Source: Pseudarthrobacter oxydans (GTDB lineage: Bacteria; Actinomycetota; Actinomycetes; Actinomycetales; Micrococcaceae). Taken from it: DNA of 53,315 nucleotides. The notes beneath the pieces are model-generated. The model saw only the letters and a list, made by a program, of their open reading frames with translations. It was not told the origin of the DNA and searched no databases. This document shows, piece after piece, positions 8,295 through 15,780 of this stretch. Location: the NCBI RefSeq assembly GCF_030812335.1, contig NZ_JAUSSN010000018.1, forward strand, positions 1 through 53,315. The letters are read 5' to 3'. The translations under genes were made by a program, and so were the position numbers. The stretch's first letter is position 1; every line of letters starts with the position of its first letter.

Positions 8295-9971
8295 CTACTT
8301 GCGCGGTTCCAGCGTGGTCAGCACCAGCACCGTCGTAGGTGCACGGACCGAAAGGGTGGCATAAGGGTTGCCCTCGGTGGGCCAGCCGGTGAAGCGGGTG
8401 TCGTTGAAGGCGCCCCATTCCGGGCCGGAGAACAGAGGCACCAGCGGTGCGACGTCGTCGTATTGTTCCTGCAGCTTGTTGGCGATGTCCTTCTGCTTGG
8501 ACTCCTCGGCCTCTGCAGCGAATTCCGCCAGCAGTGCGTCGGCTTTGGTGTCGCCGAAGCGGTGGTAGTTGTCGAACGTCTTGGTGCCTACGGGCTTGAC
8601 GGTGGCCGTGCCCATGGAGGTATTGAAGTACTTGTGCGGGCTGGGGTCGTTGGCGCTCCAGACGATGCCGGAGTCGAAGTCGCCCGTCTCGTAGCCGGCA
8701 ACCACGGCAGCCCAGTCCGGGGACTCCACCTTTGCTGTGACGCCGACTTCTGCCAGGTTCTGCGCGATCACGTTGGCCACGGACAGCCAGTCAGAAGAAG
8801 ACGCGCCCACGGAGATCTTGAATTCGAAAGGCTTGCCATCCTTGAGCGTGCGTTTGCCGTCAGCACCTTTCGGGTAGCCCGCCTTGTCCAGCAGCTCACT
8901 GGCCTTCTGGACATCCAGCTTGGTCCAGGTGCAGTTTTCCTTGACCTCGTTGTTCTTCCAGGTCTCGTAGTTACCGGAGAGTCCGGTGCAGTCCGCAGGC
9001 TCGGCGTAGCCGCTCATGCCGATCTTGGTGACCTGCCCCCGGTCAACGGCCATGCTCAGGGCCTTGCGGACATCAACATCGTTGAAGGGGGCCTTGGTGG
9101 TGTTGAGCTGCCAGTTGATCATGGCGCCCGTGGCCGGGAACCAGTAGTGGCGGTGTTCCTTGTCCTTGGAAACGAACGTCTTTTCGATGTTCGGGATGTA
9201 CTGCGGAGCCCAGTCCACGTCGCCGTTCGCGGCGGCGAGGTTGGCGCCGTCGTTTCCTGCAAAGGCGAGCATCTTGATACCGGCGATCTTCTGCTTTTCC
9301 GGTTGCCAGTAGTTGGGGTTCCTCTTCAGCACAAACGACTGGGCCTGGAAACTGTCAACCTCGGTGTAAGGGCCTGTGCCGACGGGCTTGGCATTGGCGT
9401 CCTTCTCCGGATCGGCGAGGGCGGACCAGATGTGCTTGGGCAAGATGGTGAGTTGTCCGACGTCGTGGAGGGCCGGGGACCAGGGCTTGTTGAAGTTGAA
9501 GGTAACTTTGTTGGTGCCTTCCGCGGCAACGGTGTCCAGATAGTCGTAACCACCCTTGATCTTCTTCTGGAGCTCGAATGTGTAAGCGACGTCCTCGGCC
9601 ACGAACGGTTGGCCGTCGGACCACTTAACGCCATCGCGCAGGGTGAAGGTGATGGACTTGCCGTCGTCGGCGGCCTCCCATTCAGTGGCCAGCCACGGCA
9701 CGGTGTCACCCTTGGCCGGGTTGAAGATCAGCAGCGACTCGTAGATGGACTGCTGGACCATCGGGTTGACGGTGGGTGCGAACGGGTTGAAGTTCTGCAC
9801 AAACGTGCCCATGTCCTCACGCGGAATGGTGAGAAAGGCGCTGGCGTTCGCTGCGACGTCGGTGCCGGCAGGCTTGTTCACGGTGGCCGCGCAGCCGGTC
9901 AGCAGCAGTGCGCCCACCGCCAGCCCGGCCGCCGTTGTGCGGGCAGCCCTCAGGAATCGGGGTTGTGTCAT
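8295..9971 (-). CDS. Extracellular solute-binding lipoprotein, family 5 (SBP_bac_5)
   Basis: Captures the substrate outside the membrane and delivers it to the Opp-type permeases. The product has 558 residues. The N-terminus has Arg residues, a hydrophobic core and the lipobox LLTGC with Cys27 as the lipid-modified residue. Family 5 features include the early YESLLIFNPAKGDTVPWLA region, TFTLRDGVKWSDGQPF, and GTGPYTEVDSF. Family 5 proteins mostly bind peptides or nickel, but several bind oligosaccharides. AGGAAAGAG lies upstream of the ATG. The gene follows lacI by 78 bases with no separate operator seen, so it is probably co-transcribed from the lacI promoter. Confidence 0.93.
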   Translation of the reverse strand: MTQPRFLRAARTTAAGLAVGALLLTGCAATVNKPAGTDVAANASAFLTIPREDMGTFVQNFNPFAPTVNPMVQQSIYESLLIFNPAKGDTVPWLATEWEAADDGKSITFTLRDGVKWSDGQPFVAEDVAYTFELQKKIKGGYDYLDTVAAEGTNKVTFNFNKPWSPALHDVGQLTILPKHIWSALADPEKDANAKPVGTGPYTEVDSFQAQSFVLKRNPNYWQPEKQKIAGIKMLAFAGNDGANLAAANGDVDWAPQYIPNIEKTFVSKDKEHRHYWFPATGAMINWQLNTTKAPFNDVDVRKALSMAVDRGQVTKIGMSGYAEPADCTGLSGNYETWKNNEVKENCTWTKLDVQKASELLDKAGYPKGADGKRTLKDGKPFEFKISVGASSSDWLSVANVIAQNLAEVGVTAKVESPDWAAVVAGYETGDFDSGIVWSANDPSPHKYFNTSMGTATVKPVGTKTFDNYHRFGDTKADALLAEFAAEAEESKQKDIANKLQEQYDDVAPLVPLFSGPEWGAFNDTRFTGWPTEGNPYATLSVRAPTTVLVLTTLEPRK

Positions 9972-10049
9972 GATGGATATCTCTTTCCTATCTTCATCAG
10001 CAAGGTGAAGGGGTGGGGGAGGGGTTGCTCTTCGCTATTGATTTCGCGG

Positions 10050-11120
10050 TCAGACCGAAGAGCGTTCTAGCAGCGGACAGCCGACTAATTGCTGGTCGGC
10101 AATTATCGGCTGTCCTGCTGTAAGAGCTGCGAGCGTCTGGACTCCCAGGGCGCCCATTTTTTCAAACGGCAACGCAACCGTGGTCAGCTTGGGCCTAAGG
10201 TAGGCCGCAATCAGTTCCTGGTTGTCGAATCCGATCACGGCGATGTCTCCGGGGATGGCCAGGCCCCGTTCTTTGATGGCGTCGTAAGCGCCCATCGCCA
10301 TGCGGTCATTGAGGCAGAACAGCGCCGTTGGCCTGTCCTTTTCCGTGTAGCGGTCCAGGATTTCACAGGCGGCCTCGTACCCGCCGTCAGCCGTCGCATG
10401 TCCGGGAACCACGAGCTGCGGGTCCAGCTCGAGGCCGGCGTCGACAAGTGCTTCGCGGGCACCTGCCAAACGTCCGACTGCTGCCGGAATATCCGGGTCC
10501 AGGTTGATCACTCCGATCCGCCGGTGGCCGGCTTGGAGCAAACGTTCGACGGCGACGCGGCCGCCCGCTCGCTCGTCGGGGACAATCGAGGGCAGCCTTC
10601 CGTCTGCATCGAAGCAGTTGATCAGGACGGTGGGTACCTCGTTGGCGCTTTCGGGAACGTGAACGCCCCGGTGGTAAGTGGCTGCATAGAGAAGGCCTTC
10701 CACGCGTTGTTCTAGCAGCTTTTCAATTGCGGCATCTTCCATGCCCTGGTTGGGTCCTACGGCATCGGCCTGGTCGGAGGGCGCGATGAGCAGGAACCGA
10801 CGGTCAAGCCAGGCCTGGTCCTGTGCACCTTTGATGATGTCGACGGCGAACGGTGCCGTCACGATCTCGGTGACAATCCCGTACCAATCACTGCGCTGGG
10901 ATGCCAGCGCACGTGCCCCGGCATTCGGGCGGTAGCCCAAGACCTGAACAGCTTCGTTGATCCGGGCGCGGGTCTCCTCGGAGATGCTGGCATTTTCGCG
11001 GTTGCTCAGCACGAACGAGACCGCGGTCCGGGAAACGCCGGCGTGCTTGGCAACATCATTCATGGTGACACCCCGCTGCCGCGCAGCCCCGGCATGGTTC
11101 GAGGTGGTGGTCTTCGCCAT
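10050..11120 (-). CDS. LacI-family transcriptional regulator of the fructoside operon
   Basis: Sugar-responsive repressor of 356 residues. A basic lead of 17 residues precedes the LacI helix-turn-helix (TMNDVAKHAGVSRTAVSFVLSN) and hinge helix (PNAGARALAS). A periplasmic-binding-protein-like sensor follows, with FCLNDRMAMGAYDAI and GDIAVIGFDNQ as typical landmarks. It is the first gene of the leftward operon, and two palindromic operators lie 39-83 bases upstream of its start, so autoregulation together with the transporter and GH32 genes is likely. The inducer is inferred to be a fructoside. Confidence 0.93.
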   Translation of the reverse strand: MAKTTTSNHAGAARQRGVTMNDVAKHAGVSRTAVSFVLSNRENASISEETRARINEAVQVLGYRPNAGARALASQRSDWYGIVTEIVTAPFAVDIIKGAQDQAWLDRRFLLIAPSDQADAVGPNQGMEDAAIEKLLEQRVEGLLYAATYHRGVHVPESANEVPTVLINCFDADGRLPSIVPDERAGGRVAVERLLQAGHRRIGVINLDPDIPAAVGRLAGAREALVDAGLELDPQLVVPGHATADGGYEAACEILDRYTEKDRPTALFCLNDRMAMGAYDAIKERGLAIPGDIAVIGFDNQELIAAYLRPKLTTVALPFEKMGALGVQTLAALTAGQPIIADQQLVGCPLLERSSV

Positions 11121-11158
11121 TGAATGCTCCGGTGGGGGTCGGTAATGCTGCCAGGTAG

Positions 11159-11172
11159 GTAACGCGCGTTAC
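11159..11172. promoter_or_regulatory. LacI-type operator O1
   Basis: GTAACGCGCGTTAC is a perfect 14-bp palindrome with the central CG typical of LacI-family sites. It lies 39 bases upstream of the lacI start. Confidence 0.75.
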
Positions 11173-11189
11173 TAGCGCATGTGATAGAG

Positions 11190-11203
11190 GTTACGCGCGT
11201 TAC
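11190..11203. promoter_or_regulatory. LacI-type operator O2
   Basis: GTTACGCGCGTTAC is a second copy with one base changed from the palindrome. The centres of O1 and O2 are 31 bp apart, about three helical turns, which would allow two dimers to bind the same face. Confidence 0.7.
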
Positions 11204-11323
11204 TGGATCTGTGTCAAGGGTCACTTTTGGCATGGCCACGGCGGACCCTCCGTCACGGTGGAAGCGATGGAGTCGTGAGCTGAAACCTTACGGTGGCATG
11301 GATCGGCGTTGTAATGTGACGGC

Positions 11324-12211
11324 GTGATCGTCCCCAATATCTCCCCGAACGCCGTGTCGGTCGCGGATCACTACGACGAGCTCGATCCGATTTATCGTCG
11401 GGTGTGGGGCGAGCATGTCCATCACGGGCTATGGGCGACGGGTCGCGAGACACCCGCCGAGGCCGTCGAGGCGCTAGTCAACACGGTCGGCGACCGTCTG
11501 CGCCTGATGCCCGGTGAGGCGTGCGTCGACATCGGCTGCGGCTATGGCTCCACCGCAAGGCAGCTCGGTGTGGCACGCGGGGTCCGCGTTACCGGCTTCA
11601 CGCTTTCCGCTGAGCAGGCCCACTACGCCGCCGCGCATCCCGTTCCCGACGTGGACATCCATCTCCGCGACTGGCTCGTCAACGGTCTGACCGATGCCTC
11701 GGCCAATGCCGCATGGGCGATCGAGTCGAGCGAGCACATGGTCGACAAGCCCAGGTTCTTCGCCGAGGCGCATCGCGTGCTGTCGCCCGGCGGCCGCTTC
11801 GTCGTCTGCGCGTGGCTCGCCGAGACTGATGCTAGCCGTTGGAAGGTTCGCCACCTGCTCGAGCCGATCTGCCGCGAAGGGCGCCTGCCCTCGATGGGCA
11901 CGCGCGAGGAGTATGAGGCGATGGCAATGGCGGCGGGCTTTGCGATCACTGGCTATGAGGATGTCAGCCGCCGCGTCGCGCCCACATGGCCGATCTGCGC
12001 CCGCCGACTTGTGAAGGCCTTGCTCGTCGATCGCGAGACCCGTCGCCTCGCCCTTGGCGCACGCAATCGCATCTTCGTTCTGAGCTTCCCCCGCCTGATC
12101 CTGGCCTACCGCACCGGTGCGATGCACTATGGGATATTCACGCTGGCGAAGGCGAGGGAGAACGGGGCGCCACGCGAACCCGGCAAATCAACGCAGCAGG
12201 AGCCAGCCTGA
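11324..12211 (+). CDS. Class I SAM-dependent methyltransferase
   Basis: A 295-residue methyltransferase. Motif I is CVDIGCGYGS (67-76), and the post-I region has GFTLSAEQ. SSEHM and HRVLSPGGRF match small-molecule methyltransferases such as tocopherol, sarcosine or cyclopropane-type enzymes. The substrate is unknown. The GTG at 11324 has no Shine-Dalgarno; the GTG at VSVADHY (residue 11) is an alternative start. The gene is divergent from lacI and has no functional partner nearby. The C-rich codon choice and style look somewhat proteobacterial, so transfer is possible (weak inference). Confidence 0.85.
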   Translation: MIVPNISPNAVSVADHYDELDPIYRRVWGEHVHHGLWATGRETPAEAVEALVNTVGDRLRLMPGEACVDIGCGYGSTARQLGVARGVRVTGFTLSAEQAHYAAAHPVPDVDIHLRDWLVNGLTDASANAAWAIESSEHMVDKPRFFAEAHRVLSPGGRFVVCAWLAETDASRWKVRHLLEPICREGRLPSMGTREEYEAMAMAAGFAITGYEDVSRRVAPTWPICARRLVKALLVDRETRRLALGARNRIFVLSFPRLILAYRTGAMHYGIFTLAKARENGAPREPGKSTQQEPA

Positions 12212-12514
12212 TCGCCAGCACCACCAAAGTCCGCCCTAATCACCCTGCGGAACGACGGTTTGTTTAGGATCGACTCGCTGCGGGCGTTGATCAGCCTTGC
12301 GCCGATTTGATGTCCCTGGCCCAGGACGGAACCAGACCCCAGCGGGCCATCAATTCCGGCGATCCACGGTGTCCTCCTACAGGCGCTCACCCGGGTGCGG
12401 CAAGATGCGCTGCGCTGCGGTTGGACGATCCGCGGATCAGCTATTACAGACTTGCGGTATCGAATGCAGGCAGACAGACACGACGTCCGGGCAGGGGGGT
12501 GCACATCACCGCTG

Positions 12515-12541
12515 ACCACCACCACCACCACCACCACCACC
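12515..12541 (+). repeat. (ACC)9 trinucleotide repeat
   Basis: Nine uninterrupted ACC units in non-coding DNA just upstream of a terminator hairpin. Such a run is prone to slippage, so its length may differ between strains. Confidence 0.9.
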
Positions 12542-12557
12542 CCACTGTTTCATCCGC

Positions 12558-12583
12558 GAAAGCCCCTCCGCTGAGGGGCTTTC
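12558..12583 (+). terminator. Hairpin terminator downstream of the methyltransferase
   Basis: A perfect 11-bp stem, GAAAGCCCCTC / GAGGGGCTTTC, with a CGCT loop. The A-run on one arm and T-run on the other make it a plausible bidirectional terminator. It lies about 350 bases after the methyltransferase stop. Confidence 0.75.
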
Positions 12584-12778
12584 CTATGTGCCGCGAGTCC
12601 CGCGGCGGGGCGGCGTCTACACCGCCTGATCATGGGTCCCGGCTCCCACCGGCGGCCCCGGAGCCCCTCATCGAGCCGCCTGCCGTCAGCTGGCAGCAGC
12701 GGTCGGCTCGACTTCGTTTCCCAGCGCCGGACCTATGCTTGGGCTAAGGCTTATCCGTTCCGCCGAAGGAGAAATCGA

Positions 12779-13087
12779 ATGTCTCGCATCATTTCGACCG
12801 GCTTGGCCAAGACCGGTCTCCTGCTCGGCTACAAGGTCGCCCGCGATACAGGCAACAGGCAGGCAGGCGGCGCCATTTTGGCAGCCTGCGGCGTGGCCGC
12901 CTTCGCGGTTTGGAAAAACGACGCCGGCGCGGCCCGGGCTGCCGCCCTCACGGGCACGTATATTACGGCCTTCGGCGCGTCCCACCCCCTGGCGAAGAAG
13001 ATCGGCGCGTGGCCGGCAGTATTCACCGTCACCGGGGTCATGGCGCTGGCCTCGATGATCTTTGGCGGGCGCCGCAAGGAGTCCTAG
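12779..13087 (+). CDS. Small integral membrane protein of unknown function
   Basis: The ATG at 12779 is preceded by GAAGGAGAAATCG. The product has 102 residues with hydrophobic segments at about 29-45 (GGAILAACGVAAFAVW), 54-65 and 80-94 (VFTVTGVMALASMIFGG), and ends in a basic tail. I do not recognise a family. It stands alone between two hairpins and so is probably transcribed by itself. Confidence 0.72.
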   Translation: MSRIISTGLAKTGLLLGYKVARDTGNRQAGGAILAACGVAAFAVWKNDAGAARAAALTGTYITAFGASHPLAKKIGAWPAVFTVTGVMALASMIFGGRRKES

Positions 13088-13158
13088 TACAACAGGCGCG
13101 CTAGCTGTACCCAGCCAGCAGGTTGGTTACATCCAGGGCGTCGGTCCGCCCTTTGAGG

Positions 13159-13199
13159 GTCCCACAGCACACCGGGTATTCGTGCCCGTGCTGTGGGAC
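13159..13199. terminator. Strong inverted repeat after the small membrane-protein gene
   Basis: GTCCCACAGCAC (13159-13170) and GTGCTGTGGGAC (13188-13199) form a perfect 12-bp stem with a 17-base loop that itself contains GGG/CCC. No long T-run follows. It may terminate transcription or act as an element between the membrane-protein gene and the hyu-type operon. Confidence 0.5.
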
Positions 13200-13381
13200 T
13201 TAGCCAGTGGGCCGCTGGGTATCTTCGTCAACGTCTCGATAGGCAGAGGAGCACGCAAAGACGCTCTCTCAGCGACTGGGGGAGCACGAGAGGACGACTA
13301 GTGGTGCACTCTATACACATGGAAGATATTCACCACTCGGCAGATACTCATCGTTGGTAGACGCCAGGCAGGAACCGAACA

Positions 13382-14701
13382 ATGAGAGTGGGACTGCGGC
13401 TACAGGGAACCAGCTGCCGGACCGTTGTACTGGACAGGCGGACAGTAGTTTCCGCCGCTCGGGAGGTGCACGCGGGCAGCTTGTCGGAAGCATTGGACTC
13501 ATCCCTGTCCGGGCTCCGTCGGGAGTTCGGGCCAGGCATCACGGAGATCACTGCCGACGTCGGACGGGTCTTGGTGGAGCGGAAACTGGCCGACGTCGTC
13601 GCCATCCGTATTTCGCCCCGTCCCCCCGCGGACGAATTTCACATGACCGTGCTGCCAGCCCTTGTTCAGCCGGCAGTGACCCGGACCGTGCATGTCCGTG
13701 GGGGTCACGACCTGCGGGGTCGGCCTCTGGCCCGGTTGGATTTGGAGGCGTTCCTGGCCGATCTACCCGGCATCCTTGCCGGCGACGTGCGGAACGTGGC
13801 GATCACTGCCGTCGGTTCGACAGCGTCAAAGGACCATGAAACGCGCATAGCCGATGCCATCCTAAGCAACGACAGAGATATGCGGATCAGTATTTCCAAT
13901 GACTTCTATTCCAGCGTTTTCCGGGACCGCGACTACACGGCCATCCTTAACAGCGCCCTGATGGAGACGGGGGAAGAGCTGGCTGCCATGCTTGAGGATG
14001 CAGGCCGGCGCCAGCTCCCGGCCACCCTCTTGTCGTTTGCAAAGAACGACGGCGGCCGCGCACCTCTGTCACGGCTGGCCTTGGCGCCTGTGCACGGGTT
14101 GCGCGCCGAGCCCGCGATGGGAATCCTTGGCGCGGCCACGTTGGCGGGAATCCCCGAGGGGGAAGTCATTCTCTGCATGGAGGCCGGGATCAGCGTGGGC
14201 CACACCCGTGGAGGCCTGCCTGTCACCAGAAGCCTCATTCGCCAAGGATTTGACGCAAGCCTCGCCAGTAATGCCGCCATTCTGGAGCCGTACACCGTCC
14301 ACCATCCGGTGCGCGCCGACGTCCCCTCCGTGATTGCAGACCTCCGCGAGTGGCAGGAGAGTGCGCTGCCCTTCGGGCTGGTCCCCACTCTGCCGGCACT
14401 GCAGGACGCCGCGCTGGTAGGATCTGCCGTGGCCCCGCTGACGGCGTGGATCGACAGGCTCGAGACCGTCAGCGGCCGGGTTGACCTGCAACGCGTGCAG
14501 AACCTCGCCGAAGAGGACGCCCACTCAGCGGCGGTTCAGTTGGGCGCCAGCCCCGGGCAGACCCACATCATTGAATCGAACGTCTTTGCTATGCCCTACG
14601 GCAACCCCGGAATCGTTCGAATCCGGGTCCAGGCGGCAGGAGAAACGTCCGCCGACGAGGAACACGTGCTGCCCGCAGCCGCGCGGGGAATCAACCCATG
14701 A
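13382..14701 (+). CDS. HyuA-like hydantoinase/oxoprolinase-family protein, short form
   Basis: A 439-residue relative of the HyuA subunit of ATP-dependent hydantoinases. The C-terminal signature (QLGASPGQTHIIESNVF followed by PYGNPGIVRIRVQAAGE) and the middle AGISVGHTRGGLPVTRS match the HyuA-like proteins found beside DUF917 genes. Those are usually about 510-520 residues (from memory), so this one is shorter. The N-terminal GGTxTD nucleotide loop of true HyuA reads LQGTSCRTVVLD here, so ATP binding may be altered. The stop overlaps the next gene's ATG by four bases. It is likely a partner of the DUF917 protein rather than a complete hydantoinase. Confidence 0.75.
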   Translation: MRVGLRLQGTSCRTVVLDRRTVVSAAREVHAGSLSEALDSSLSGLRREFGPGITEITADVGRVLVERKLADVVAIRISPRPPADEFHMTVLPALVQPAVTRTVHVRGGHDLRGRPLARLDLEAFLADLPGILAGDVRNVAITAVGSTASKDHETRIADAILSNDRDMRISISNDFYSSVFRDRDYTAILNSALMETGEELAAMLEDAGRRQLPATLLSFAKNDGGRAPLSRLALAPVHGLRAEPAMGILGAATLAGIPEGEVILCMEAGISVGHTRGGLPVTRSLIRQGFDASLASNAAILEPYTVHHPVRADVPSVIADLREWQESALPFGLVPTLPALQDAALVGSAVAPLTAWIDRLETVSGRVDLQRVQNLAEEDAHSAAVQLGASPGQTHIIESNVFAMPYGNPGIVRIRVQAAGETSADEEHVLPAAARGINP

Positions 14702-15780
14702 GCACCGTACTCACCACCGAGGACGTCCGGAACCTCAGAACAGGTGCCCACTTCCTGGCTTGCACCATCGACCCGACGGCCATCTACGTCTACGCAGAGA
14801 TGATCCAGCGGGCGATGGAGGACCGGTCGTTGGAACTCATCACCGTCGACGAGCTTGCTCCCGACGATCTGGTGGTGGCGGTCGGAATGGTAACGCAGGG
14901 CCTTTTCATCGCCGACATGCCTCCCGTGGGCGATGAGTTCCTCGGCTGCATCAGTGCCGTCGAGGGCAGTCTCGGCCGGAGGGTGAGGGCGATCTATTCG
15001 CTCGCCGCTGCCAACATCAACGGAATCGTCCCCCTCATGGTTGGGCTTCAGTCCTCGCTGCCCGTCATCGATTCCGACCCCATGGGCCGCGTTTTCCCCT
15101 TGATCAGCCAGACAACTCTGAACATTGGAAACGTGGCGATCGGCCCTATCGCGCTCATGGGGGTAACCGGGGAACGGGCGGTGGTTGAGGTCGAAAGCCC
15201 GCAGCGGGCCGAGACGCTGGTGCGTGCATTGGTGACCGAACTCGGCGGCTGGGCAGCCACCGCCATGTATCCGTGTTCCGCGCAACAGCTGAGGGAGCAT
15301 GGAGTTCATGGCTCCATCAGCCGGATGATCCGGATCGGGCAAATCCTCGACGCGAGCACCTCGGTTGATAGAAAGCTGTTGTTGCTCGCTGATCTCCTCG
15401 GCGCCACGCGCATCGCCCGGGCCCGCGTGAGCCACATCGAAAGCCTTTCCCGGCCCACCGACCTCGGCTTGCCGGCGCAGCCGTCCAGTGTAACGCTCGA
15501 AGACGAATCCACCGGACGCATCGTCCGTCTTGAAATCCAGAATGAGATCCTACTGGTCCTCGTGGATGGCGCGGTGACAGCAGCCGTCCCGGACATGGTG
15601 ACGCTACTTAATTCCGAGCAGGGCACGGTGGTCAACCTCGAGGACGTCCAGGTGGGCGACGTCATCGACGTCGTGAAGTTCTCGGCAGCGGCGCAGTGGT
15701 ATTCGGAGGCGGGGCTTGATCTTACCGAGCCCAAGGCTTTCGGCATTCCGATTGTGCACCCAAGGCGGCGACATGCGTAG
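14698..15780 (+). CDS. DUF917 family protein
   Basis: 360 residues with the typical DUF917 course: TGAHFLACTIDP near the start, GMVTQGLFIADMPP, IYSLAAANINGIVPLMVG, then SDPMGRVFPLISQTTL, and a beta-rich C-terminal half. DUF917 (PF06032) has, as I recall, been linked to S-methyl-thiohydantoin desulfurase-like proteins. The reaction here is unknown. It is coupled to the HyuA-like gene upstream (ATGA) and overlaps the pucR start by 8 bases, so the three form one operon. Probable role: acting on a (thio)hydantoin-like ring together with the HyuA-like protein. Confidence 0.8.
   Translation: MSTVLTTEDVRNLRTGAHFLACTIDPTAIYVYAEMIQRAMEDRSLELITVDELAPDDLVVAVGMVTQGLFIADMPPVGDEFLGCISAVEGSLGRRVRAIYSLAAANINGIVPLMVGLQSSLPVIDSDPMGRVFPLISQTTLNIGNVAIGPIALMGVTGERAVVEVESPQRAETLVRALVTELGGWAATAMYPCSAQQLREHGVHGSISRMIRIGQILDASTSVDRKLLLLADLLGATRIARARVSHIESLSRPTDLGLPAQPSSVTLEDESTGRIVRLEIQNEILLVLVDGAVTAAVPDMVTLLNSEQGTVVNLEDVQVGDVIDVVKFSAAAQWYSEAGLDLTEPKAFGIPIVHPRRRHA

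Larger units (their letters stand above)
12212..12778. other. Gene-free spacer with simple repeat and terminator
   Basis: No coding frame is supported on either strand. It holds an (ACC)9 repeat (12515-12541) and an intrinsic-type hairpin (12558-12583). The last 100 bases lead to the small membrane-protein gene, whose GAAGGAGA ribosome site is clear. Confidence 0.55.

Noticed and set aside
10027..10063. 8-bp inverted repeat GCTCTTCG/CGAAGAGC at the lacI 3' end
   Set aside because: The loop is 21 bases and no T-run follows, so it is too weak to call a terminator.
8463..10070. Long plus-strand frame of 535 codons opposite the binding-protein gene
   Set aside because: The minus-strand product has a lipobox and family 5 motifs; the plus frame is its antisense shadow.
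12515..12541. (ACC)9 as a vector-derived His tag
   Set aside because: It is not at the end of any frame and no vector sequence flanks it; a natural simple repeat is more likely.
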